Shown: piece after piece, positions 1-5,079 of the stretch | Numbering within the stretch: the first letter of the stretch is position 1 | Layout of the letters: every line of letters starts with the position of its first letter | Program-made: the position numbers and the translations under genes | The notes under the pieces: model-generated | The model's database searches: none | Seen by the model: the letters and a program-made list of their open reading frames with translations, nothing else | Told to the model about the DNA's origin: nothing | Source: Chitinivibrionales bacterium | GTDB taxonomy: Bacteria; Fibrobacterota; Chitinivibrionia; Chitinivibrionales; WJMI01 | Reading direction: 5' to 3' | DNA length: 5,080 bases | Assembly (NCBI GenBank): GCA_014729595.1 | Contig: WJJU01000301.1 | Location: 1-5,080, forward strand

Positions 1-67
1 GTATGGCCTTACAAAGAACTTCGGTGTAAATGTCTTGATTTGCGATGAGCCGCGTCATGATGAATAA
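1..67. other. Window-edge segment, possibly partial coding, strand undecided
   Basis: Two frames in complementary register are open to the edge. On the plus strand a frame runs from base 2 to a TAA at 65-67 and would end in ...NVLICDEPRHDE, which would be the 3' end of a convergent gene. On the minus strand an ATG at 58-56 opens a frame beginning MTRLIANQDIYTEVL that runs off the edge; it vaguely recalls the N-termini of PLD-like proteins, but that is memory and not evidence. The minus start has no Shine-Dalgarno sequence, although the three clear genes here all have G-rich ones, and it lies only 15 nt past a terminator T-run. This favours the plus reading slightly. About twenty open codons are expected by chance, so neither is established. 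Confidence 0.3.
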
Positions 68-112
68 AACACAAAAAAGCGGGGCGCACCGATCAATTAT
101 GCTCGGGCGCCC
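62..112 (-). terminator. Rho-independent terminator of the secreted-protein gene
   Basis: Read on the minus strand, GGGCGC (112-107) pairs with GCGCCC (87-82). Inside it CCGA (106-103) pairs with TCGG (92-89), leaving one bulged base and a 10-nt loop. The stem is followed after two bases by C and then TTTTTT (78-73) and further T-rich sequence down to about 62. A GC-rich stem plus U-tract on the transcribed strand of the upstream gene, 86 nt past its stop codon, is the classical intrinsic terminator layout. There is no T-run on the plus side, so it works in one direction only. Confidence 0.8.
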
Positions 113-148
113 ATGTGTGCTCAAATATCAATTAGGCAATCGGTAAGC

Positions 149-169
149 GGAAGGCGCTGAGCGCCTTCC
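149..169 (-). other. Perfect 9-bp stem-loop in the 3' untranslated region
   Basis: GGAAGGCGC (149-157), loop of three bases, GCGCCTTCC (161-169): an uninterrupted GC-rich hairpin 28 nt after the stop codon of the secreted-protein gene. Neither side has a T-run, so by itself it is a poor intrinsic terminator. It sits between the stop codon and the U-tailed terminator at 62-112. It could stabilise the mRNA 3' end against exonucleases, act as a pausing hairpin, or assist termination of a convergent plus-strand transcript. The structure is seen directly; the role is inferred. Confidence 0.6.
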
Positions 170-197
170 CGTCTCGTAGAATGGGGGAATGAGCGAC

Positions 198-1655
198 CTA
201 TCGATCGGTAATCAGCAGCGGCCTGCTTGCTAGTCGCTTTCCGTCATGCAACATCCTGACCACATAATAGCCCTGTGTAAGCCCCAACTCACTGAGATCA
301 ATCGAGGATTTGGGCGTAAGGGACACTACCCGGCGCCCGAACGCGTCAAAGATCCGAACCACGCTGCGCCCCGTCGCCGGAACCATGACCCGTGTCCCCG
401 CGATCCTAATTCCTCCCCTCGATGAACCCGCAAAAGCATGAGCGATCGAGGCCGAACATTCGGTGTCGTCATCTATTTCCGGATCATCCTGGACGAAAAG
501 ACTTAGCGGCTGTTGAGTGGGAAATGAGTTGAGTTCGCCCCGTCGGACCCAAACAGTCGGCTCAATCGGGTCTATCCAATATTCTGAAACGTATTCGGAA
601 GCTTCAAGGAAACTCCCATAGCTGTACCCGTACGTGACCGTGTTTTCATCAGTCTCGACAATTACCGACCCGTTACCATAAAGATCCCAAAAAAAGACGG
701 GCGCTATTCCGTTCATGCCGGAAGCCTCGGCCGTGAAGGTCACCGGCACGCACTCCGGGGCCTCGATCTGGTTTATATTATCCGCTGATTCACCGCCAAC
801 CGCCACTTGCGTTACCAGAACACTCGGGATGGGATCACCCGAAATGGGCTCTCCCCAATCACCGTTGGTTCCACTTATCGGCTGCATTTCGCCACCGGGC
901 TTCCGCCAGGACAACTCAAAGTAACCGCCGTTACTAGCCTCCCAATACCAAATCATGATTTTGGTAAGACCGGTGTGAGCAAAATCGACCGAAAAAGTGT
1001 TGTCAGCTTCTTTATCCAAATTATGGCATCTGAAATGCGACGGCCTCGTTGAGTCTGTGGTGTCGCCGCAACGCAATTGGTCCATGCTACCGCATGAGTT
1101 CGAGGCCGGAGCGCACAGGTTTACAAGCTCCGTCCCCATCGTGTCCGTTTCGCTGGTAATGTCGATCGCCCCGTCACCGTTACTGTCAATCCACACCAAG
1201 GCTCCGTCGTCGGCATCGATCTTGAACTCATAGGTTCCCGTCTCCTCGATCGGTATACCGCCGGCGGCAATAACGCAATAGCCTTGTTTACTAAAATGAT
1301 AGCTTGTATCACGCAAATGTCCTTGTGCTATCCAACCCTTTGCCAGCGGCGCCTCGTTGTCCGCGGCCCCGTTCATTTTATAGGCCGAATCCAGCCAATA
1401 TTCGGCCGTGACCAAAGGCGCTTCCGAAAAGTCGCCTTCGCTCACCACATTATCGAATCCCGTACTGTCATCGAAGTCCTTCCAGATGCCGGGAACGATT
1501 TGCCGAACGTGTTCGATCCGGTAAACATACGGCGCACCGTTATGCGAGTGCTCGGAATCATGACTTCGCGGATGATAATAGCGGGCGCGGAGCTTGGCGT
1601 CGGCCATCGAAGCAAGGATGAGAACAGCGAGACTGCACGCAAACATACGTTTCAT
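198..1655 (-). CDS. Secreted PA14-like/PKD-like protein with C-terminal sorting-like domain
   Basis: 485 residues, function unknown. Residues 1-20 form a typical Sec signal peptide (MKRMF, a hydrophobic core, then ADA before K21). Residues ~21-260 look PA14-like: the run TGTYEFKIDADDGALVWID (139-157), then D157-S-N-G-D-G-A-I-D165, a calcium-binding DxNxDGxxD loop, and a closing strand set GLTKIMIWYWEA to FELSWRKPGG (229-255). PA14 domains usually bind carbohydrate or sit in cell-surface proteins. Between these parts lies an insert with Cys181, 188, 196 and 210. Residues ~278-390 resemble a PKD-type fold (VPVTFTAEASG, FFWDLYGNGS, TVTYGYSYG). Residues ~415-485 match the pattern of T9SS type A or Fibrobacter tails (VVRIFDAFGRRVVSL, then IDLSELGLTQGYYVVRM). 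There is no catalytic motif, so adhesion or glycan binding outside the cell is inferred. The start is supported by AAAGGGGG six bases upstream and an in-frame TAA shortly before it. It is a single-gene unit with its own promoter and terminator. Confidence 0.9.
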   Translation of the reverse strand: MKRMFACSLAVLILASMADAKLRARYYHPRSHDSEHSHNGAPYVYRIEHVRQIVPGIWKDFDDSTGFDNVVSEGDFSEAPLVTAEYWLDSAYKMNGAADNEAPLAKGWIAQGHLRDTSYHFSKQGYCVIAAGGIPIEETGTYEFKIDADDGALVWIDSNGDGAIDITSETDTMGTELVNLCAPASNSCGSMDQLRCGDTTDSTRPSHFRCHNLDKEADNTFSVDFAHTGLTKIMIWYWEASNGGYFELSWRKPGGEMQPISGTNGDWGEPISGDPIPSVLVTQVAVGGESADNINQIEAPECVPVTFTAEASGMNGIAPVFFWDLYGNGSVIVETDENTVTYGYSYGSFLEASEYVSEYWIDPIEPTVWVRRGELNSFPTQQPLSLFVQDDPEIDDDTECSASIAHAFAGSSRGGIRIAGTRVMVPATGRSVVRIFDAFGRRVVSLTPKSSIDLSELGLTQGYYVVRMLHDGKRLASRPLLITDR

Positions 1656-1693
1656 CCCGTTCCCCCTTTCAATTGAAAAAGATGGTTAAACAT
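1652..1693 (-). CDS. Candidate 13-residue leader peptide overlapping the secreted-protein start
   Basis: ATG at 1693-1691 is preceded by GGAGGG (1706-1701) with a 7-nt spacer, a near-ideal ribosome binding site and a better match than that of the main gene. The frame encodes MFNHLFQLKGGTG and stops with a TGA that overlaps the next ATG as ATGA (1655-1652), the arrangement typical of translational coupling. An upstream in-frame ATG at 1747 would give 31 residues but has only a weak AAGAAG site. The peptide resembles nothing I recognise and has no run of regulatory codons such as a typical attenuator. It could be a coupling ORF, or a chance frame beneath a purine-rich leader. What is seen is the SD, the ORF and the overlap; translation is inferred. 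Confidence 0.35.
   Translation of the reverse strand: MFNHLFQLKGGTG
1662..1669 (-). promoter_or_regulatory. Ribosome binding site of the secreted-protein gene
   Basis: AAAGGGGG on the minus strand lies six bases before the ATG at 1655. It lies inside the candidate leader ORF, so ribosomes finishing that ORF would pass over it. It settles the start codon: no other in-frame start exists between it and the in-frame TAA just upstream. Confidence 0.65.
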
Positions 1694-1761
1694 ATTTCTT
1701 CCCTCCACACACGTTAACGAGTCACGAACATGCTCGAAGGTTTTCATCTTCTTGGTAATCC

Positions 1762-1789
1762 GGTGTGTTTCCGTCAGTTGGCGCACACC
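1762..1789 (-). other. Inverted repeat in the secreted-protein mRNA leader
   Basis: GGTGTG and CACACC form a perfect 6-bp stem around a 16-nt loop. A competing shorter hairpin, TTGGT with GCCAA including one G-T pair, overlaps its 5' arm. Both fall in the first few tens of bases after the inferred transcription start near 1796. They could make the leader structured, but stems this short are common by chance and no known riboswitch fold is recognised. Confidence 0.3.
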
Positions 1790-1802
1790 AATCCATGCCC
1801 CA

Positions 1803-1842
1803 AATATAAGGAATATAAGCGGGAGTACTCAAGTTTTTTTTT
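1803..1842 (-). promoter_or_regulatory. Candidate sigma-70 promoter with A-tract UP-like element
   Basis: On the minus strand a run of nine A (1842-1834) lies one base before TTGAGT (1832-1827, four of six matches to TTGACA). An 18-bp spacer leads to TATATT (1808-1803, five of six matches to TATAAT). The A-tract sits where UP elements bind the alpha subunit C-terminal domain. The start would be near 1796, giving a leader of about 140 nt to the secreted-protein ATG. Just upstream, GATAC-N4-GTATC (1845-1858) is a short palindrome that could be an operator. A perfect TATAAT at 1893-1888 lacks a -35 box at usual spacing. Confidence 0.55.
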
Positions 1843-2007
1843 GCGATACCTTTGTATCTTCCGCCCTCCCGATCCGTCACCCGGCGAATTATATCGGCAT
1901 GGCTACGTGAATTGGACGAAAAAACAACGGGAAAGTATAGCGATTAAATAGGCGAATCAGCAAAACCGGCGGTGGTACAGAGTAACATCTTCAGCAATAC
2001 CCCCTCC

Positions 2008-2104
2008 TTCGAGCACTTCGAGAGGTTTGCCCGGCGCGGTGACCGAAGTGTCCGAAATCCCCGGAATCAACTCCCCTAACCCTTTAATTCGAGCATTTCA
2101 AGAG
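2008..2104. repeat. Degenerate direct repeat pair, 80 bp apart
   Basis: TTCGAGCACTTCGAGAG (2008-2024) and TTCGAGCATTTCAAGAG (2088-2104) match at 15 of 17 bases, and weaker similarity continues a few bases to the left (CCC runs). The first copy is itself an imperfect tandem of CTTCGAG at 9-bp spacing. The second copy abuts the inverted repeat at 2104-2116. It may be a remnant of a local duplication or a pair of protein binding sites. No transposase or target duplication is visible. Confidence 0.45.
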
Positions 2105-2197
2105 CGTCAGCGACGCCTTTGTGCGATCCGCCCTATTCTGAGCAGACACCATATACCCGTTATCGCCCCAAGCGGCAAAATTCCAAATTCCTCACCG

Positions 2198-3142
2198 CTA
2201 AAGGTTGCGAAATGTCTTAAAATGAACCTTCGCCACCTCCCGCAATCGCTCCTTGCCGTACCGACGAACAAATGTTCGCGCAGCGGCCACCACCCCCCCG
2301 CCGGCTCCCAGCGGAAACCGCATACCAAATTGTTCCCCCAGCCTTGCGGTCAGACCTACAAAACGATCGCGCGCAACAATCGATGCCGCGGCAACCGCCG
2401 TATTAGACTCGCCCCGATGACGCTGAATAAGATTGAGCGCTTTCATACTCTGGAGGCTGTTGCGGATGTAGCGTTCATCACCAAATTTATCCGATACCAC
2501 ACCGTCGACGGGTTCGCCCCCCTCCCCTCGCCGGCGATCGATCAAGTTCTGAATGACCCTTCCATGACCCCACGCCAGAAGCCGATTGAGGTTACCAAAT
2601 CGTTCATAAAGTTCATTATATTTCACTACCGAAGGTGCCACGACCTCGATCCGGTCTCGATGCTTCGCCCAGAGTGCCGCGGCAATGCGCCGTATATCCT
2701 CCGGCCCCAGCTTTTTACTGTCGGTTACCCCCAAGGCGCAAACCCGATCCTCCATCTCGCGGCTGATTAAAAAACCGGCAATGACCAACGGCCCAAAAAA
2801 ATCACCCTTGCCCGATTCGTCGGTACCGATCCATACGGCAAGGGATTCCTCCGCCATACCCTCCGGCACGGTGCATGCCGAAGCATCCTCACCCCTCAAC
2901 AAAGCTACAACCGATCGAGACAAGCCGTTTTGCGAACAATCAACCACCGAGATCCCCTTTTTTCGGGAATAATATATGGTGATAAGCCCGTTCGCATTTT
3001 CTCTCTCTACATATAATTGCGTACCGTAGGGAACCCGCTGCTTCAGCCGTAGAGTGACCCCGCTTCGACGGATTTCCTCCGTCTTTGCGGCGAGGAGGCC
3101 CCTGATCCGCGGTATATCGGTAAATGCGTCGATTTCACTCAT
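2198..3142 (-). CDS. rnhC: Ribonuclease HIII
   Basis: 314 residues, usual for the family. The enzyme cleaves the RNA strand of RNA:DNA hybrids in the cytoplasm, acting in removal of primers, R-loops and misinserted ribonucleotides. Residues ~1-95 correspond to the N-terminal TBP-like substrate-binding domain that separates RNase HIII from HII. The catalytic domain opens with GTDESGKGDFFGPLVIAG (106-123), carrying Asp108 and Glu109 and the GKGDFFGP signature of HIII. It continues with TDSKKL (140-145), VVSDKF with Asp218, and GESNTAVAAASIVARDRF with Glu245, so the DEDE acidic set appears complete. The end KVHFKT (305-310) is also family-typical. The start is the first possible one: it lies 27 nt after aspS in the same frame, with no start codon between. 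The AGGAAAGGGG site is about 16 nt from the ATG, which is long. It is co-transcribed with aspS. Confidence 0.95.
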   Translation of the reverse strand: MSEIDAFTDIPRIRGLLAAKTEEIRRSGVTLRLKQRVPYGTQLYVERENANGLITIYYSRKKGISVVDCSQNGLSRSVVALLRGEDASACTVPEGMAEESLAVWIGTDESGKGDFFGPLVIAGFLISREMEDRVCALGVTDSKKLGPEDIRRIAAALWAKHRDRIEVVAPSVVKYNELYERFGNLNRLLAWGHGRVIQNLIDRRRGEGGEPVDGVVSDKFGDERYIRNSLQSMKALNLIQRHRGESNTAVAAASIVARDRFVGLTARLGEQFGMRFPLGAGGGVVAAARTFVRRYGKERLREVAKVHFKTFRNL

Positions 3143-3169
3143 GAGGAACCCGTCGCTTCCCCTTTCCTC
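3143..3169 (-). promoter_or_regulatory. aspS-rnhC junction: RBS within a small hairpin
   Basis: The whole 27-nt spacer is bounded by a perfect inverted repeat: GAGGAA (3169-3164) directly after the aspS stop and TTCCTC (3148-3143) directly before the rnhC ATG, with a 15-nt loop starting AGGGG. The SD candidate is thus partly paired and partly in the loop. If the stem forms, the ATG is placed right beside it, shortening the effective distance from the looped AGGGG. Ribosomes terminating on aspS would melt it. This suggests translational coupling, but a 6-bp stem could be chance. Confidence 0.4.
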
Positions 3170-4957
3170 TCATTCACCCTGCTCCTGCTCGCGCGCGGAA
3201 GCACTGAGCCGGATATGCAGTTCACGAAGCTGTTCTTCATTGGCCCGCCCGGGAGCATTCATCATAAGATCCTGAGCCCTTTGATTCATTGGAAAAGCGA
3301 TCACCTCTCGAATGTTCGTCGTTCCGGCAAGAAGCATCACAATGCGGTCAACCCCGGGGGCTATGCCGCCGTGAGGAGGCGCTCCATATTTGAATGCGGC
3401 ACTCAAAGCGCCGAATTTTTCATCGACAACCGACTTGTCATACCCCGCTATCTCGAACGCCTTGTACATAACATCGGTACGATGGTTTCGAATTGCGCCG
3501 CTGGAAAGTTCAATCCCGTTACAAACAATGTCGTACTGAAAGGCATGTATCTCCAGCGGATCTTTCGTTTCCAAAGCCTCCATGCCTCCCTGCGGCATGG
3601 AAAACGGATTATGTGAAAAGCTAATGCACTTACGTTCCTCATCCCACTCAAACATCGGAAAATCGACAACCCAGCAAAACCGAAAGGCGTTTTCTTCGAC
3701 CAACCCAACATCATTGGCTATTTTTACCCGCAAATCGCCGCCAATCCGCGCCGCTTCAGTTTCGGAAGCGGCCACAAAAAACACCACGTCTCCGCTCTTA
3801 ACTTCACACGCCTTCGCCAGCTCTCCAAGTCGTTCTTCATCCAGGAATTTCGCAATCGGCCCTTTCACCTTGTCGTCGGTCCATACAAGATATGCCAGCC
3901 CTTTTGAACCGATCGACTGAGCGTATTCCACAAGACGATCAAAAAAGCTGCGGGGACGATCCGCAATAGAAGGCACCGGAAGCGCACGAACCACGCCGCC
4001 CTTTTTGATTACTTCGCTAAACGCCTTGAAACCGGCCTTGGCGAACAGTTCGGACACATCGGTCATCGTGAGCGGAATCCGAAGGTCCGGCTTGTCCGTA
4101 CCGTAATGAAGCATCGCTTCGCGATATGGAATCCTCCTAAAGGGCAGCGCATCACATTGCTTATCGGAAAATTCGGCGAACACCCCATGCAGCACATCCT
4201 CAACCACCTCAAATACGTCTTCCTGCGTGGCAAACGCCATCTCTATATCGAGCTGGTAAAACTCTCCCGGCGAGCGGTCCGCGCGCGCGTCCTCGTCCCG
4301 GAAACAGGGAGCGATTTGGAAATAACGGTCAAAGCCCGAAATCATCAATAATTGCTTGAACTGCTGAGGCGCCTGCGGAAGCGCGTAAAAACGGCCGGGA
4401 TGTACCCGCGAAGGAACCAAATAGTCGCGAGCACCCTCCGGACTCGAACTCGTCAGTATCGGCGTCTGAAACTCCAAGAACCCATGCTCCCGCATCCGAC
4501 GACGCATGCTTGCGATGATCTGTGAGCGTAGCACTATATTCTGATGCACCGTCGGTCGCCGAAGATCCAGATAGCGATGCTTCAGTCGAAGATCTTCAGC
4601 CACCTCCTCCTCCTGAAATACCGTAAACGGGACGTGCTCCGCGGGCCCGAGTACCTCGAAATCATCGACGATAACTTCTATCTCGCCCGTGGGCAATTTA
4701 GGATTGACGTTCTCGCTGCGATGCACCACCACACCGTCGAATCGAACCGTCGTTTCCTTGGGCAGATGACCCACTTCGTATTGAAAGGCACGATCCGGAT
4801 ATATCACCACCTGCGTAATGCCGTAGTGATCCCGAAGATCGATAAAAAGTACACCACCATGATCGCGTCGATTGTGTATCCAGCCGGATAAACGTACCCG
4901 CCGGTCGATGTGATCGTTTCTCAATTCGCCGCACGTATGAGTTCGGTATGGATGCAT
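3170..4957 (-). CDS. aspS: Aspartyl-tRNA synthetase, probably non-discriminating type
   Basis: 595 residues, full bacterial-type length. This class IIb synthetase charges tRNA-Asp with aspartate in the cytoplasm. Residues ~1-105 form the OB-fold anticodon domain (LSGWIHNRRDHGGVLFIDLRD, 23-43). The catalytic core carries the flipping-loop segment SSPEGARDYLVPSR (171-184), LPQAPQQFKQLLM (193-205), motif 2 FRDEDARADRSPGEFYQLDIEM (219-240), GIELSSGAIRNH (481-492) and motif 3 GIAPGVDRIVML (531-542, Arg538). The bacterial GAD insertion occupies roughly 290-425. SPGEFYQLD and the KYGAPPHGG region resemble alphaproteobacterial AspRS, from memory. His33 aligns with His31 of the Pseudomonas aeruginosa enzyme, a marker of relaxed tRNA specificity (Asp onto tRNA-Asn), so this is inferred to be a non-discriminating enzyme. 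The start ATG has AAAGG (4971-4967) nine bases upstream. It is followed by rnhC in one unit. Confidence 0.97.
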   Translation of the reverse strand: MHPYRTHTCGELRNDHIDRRVRLSGWIHNRRDHGGVLFIDLRDHYGITQVVIYPDRAFQYEVGHLPKETTVRFDGVVVHRSENVNPKLPTGEIEVIVDDFEVLGPAEHVPFTVFQEEEVAEDLRLKHRYLDLRRPTVHQNIVLRSQIIASMRRRMREHGFLEFQTPILTSSSPEGARDYLVPSRVHPGRFYALPQAPQQFKQLLMISGFDRYFQIAPCFRDEDARADRSPGEFYQLDIEMAFATQEDVFEVVEDVLHGVFAEFSDKQCDALPFRRIPYREAMLHYGTDKPDLRIPLTMTDVSELFAKAGFKAFSEVIKKGGVVRALPVPSIADRPRSFFDRLVEYAQSIGSKGLAYLVWTDDKVKGPIAKFLDEERLGELAKACEVKSGDVVFFVAASETEAARIGGDLRVKIANDVGLVEENAFRFCWVVDFPMFEWDEERKCISFSHNPFSMPQGGMEALETKDPLEIHAFQYDIVCNGIELSSGAIRNHRTDVMYKAFEIAGYDKSVVDEKFGALSAAFKYGAPPHGGIAPGVDRIVMLLAGTTNIREVIAFPMNQRAQDLMMNAPGRANEEQLRELHIRLSASAREQEQGE

Positions 4958-4959
4958 AA

Positions 4960-5079
4960 CTAGCCGCCTTTGTCGCCAGTGCGGTCACTGGGCTTTTTAC
5001 TCTTGAAATCTAAGGGCCGAAAAAATACTATATGGTGAGAACCGTGTCCGTGAACCGGCATAAGCCACAGTGAGCATAA
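4960..5079 (-). CDS. Possible 3' end of an upstream operon gene (partial)
   Basis: A minus-strand frame is open from the window edge to TAG at 4962-4960, two bases before the aspS ATG. It would encode the last 39 residues of a protein, ending ...FRPLDFKSKKPSDRTGDKGG, a hydrophilic basic tail of the kind often seen at real C-termini. The tight spacing to aspS fits an operon, with the aspS SD inside this gene's end. No family is recognised. Against it, another minus frame across most of this stretch is also open, forty open codons have a noticeable chance probability, and promoter-like boxes lie in the same bases. Confidence 0.4.
   Translation of the reverse strand, partial: LCSLWLMPVHGHGSHHIVFFRPLDFKSKKPSDRTGDKGG
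4976..4998 (+). terminator. Small hairpin with T-run on plus strand, upstream of aspS
   Basis: CCAGTG (4976-4981), loop CGGT, CACTGG (4986-4991), then GC and TTTTT (4994-4998) on the plus strand. This has the form of a short intrinsic terminator for plus-strand, antisense transcription leaving aspS. On the minus strand the same hairpin would lie a few bases before the aspS SD. The stem is only 6 bp, so its strength is doubtful. No plus-strand gene is seen to feed it. Confidence 0.35.
5003..5031 (+). promoter_or_regulatory. Candidate divergent sigma-70 promoter
   Basis: TTGAAA (5003-5008, five of six) and TACTAT (5026-5031, four of six) are separated by 17 bp on the plus strand, with an A-rich spacer end. 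It would fire to the right, out of the window. It overlaps the minus-strand boxes at 5027-5054. If the minus frame ending at 4960 is a real gene, this is probably fortuitous. Confidence 0.25.
5027..5054 (-). promoter_or_regulatory. Candidate aspS promoter
   Basis: On the minus strand TTCACG (5054-5049, four of six) and TATAGT (5032-5027, five of six) are 16 bp apart. A start near 5020 would give a leader of about 60 nt containing the hairpin at 4976-4991. No T-box or other known aminoacyl-tRNA-sensing leader is visible. It competes with the coding interpretation of the same bases. Confidence 0.3.

Larger units (their letters stand above)
1656..2197. other. 542-nt intergenic region without a convincing full gene
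   Basis: The gap lies between the rnhC stop and the secreted-protein start. It holds the promoter, leader and leader ORF listed separately, a direct repeat (2008-2104), a small inverted repeat GCGTC-AGC-GACGC (2104-2116), and a strong SD-like AAGGAGG (minus strand, 2009-2003) followed by a 17-codon frame. No U-tailed terminator follows rnhC. One minus frame is open from 1943 to 1725, but it lacks an SD-supported start and runs across the promoter. The plus-strand frames in the gap also lack support. Confidence 0.6.

Noticed and set aside
1725..1943. Minus-strand frame open for 73 codons, fairly protein-like (contains GGRYKGIAKKNLS and DGNTPDYQEDENL)
   Set aside because: There is no start codon with an SD, it begins directly after a stop and runs through the promoter and leader. 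A frame of this length is not improbable among six frames in 540 nt. It might be a gene remnant, but that cannot be shown here.
1730..1951. A 73-codon plus-strand frame in the gap
   Set aside because: It crosses the T9 run and the candidate minus-strand promoter, has no SD, and its translation shows no family features.
2101..2197. Intrinsic terminator after rnhC
   Set aside because: The stem GCGTC-AGC-GACGC is followed by no U-run on the minus strand. Termination may be Rho-dependent or lie elsewhere.
2027..2770. A 247-codon plus-strand frame opposite rnhC
   Set aside because: Most of it lies antisense to a clear RNase HIII gene. Its translation is proline-, arginine- and histidine-rich with no recognisable domain and no SD, as expected of a shadow frame.
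3215..4891. Several plus-strand frames of 80-130 codons opposite aspS
   Set aside because: They are antisense to strongly conserved AspRS motifs and carry no domain or RBS support.
4958..5020. T-box or similar tRNA-sensing leader for aspS
   Set aside because: The leader is too short and no T-box bulge sequence or antiterminator is visible. Only one 6-bp hairpin is present, and its T-run faces the opposite strand.
4997..5077. Minus-strand ORF beginning ATG at 5077 and ending TAA at 4997
   Set aside because: It is 26 codons long with no visible SD (the window ends 3 bases upstream), and it overlaps another open frame that fits the position of aspS better.
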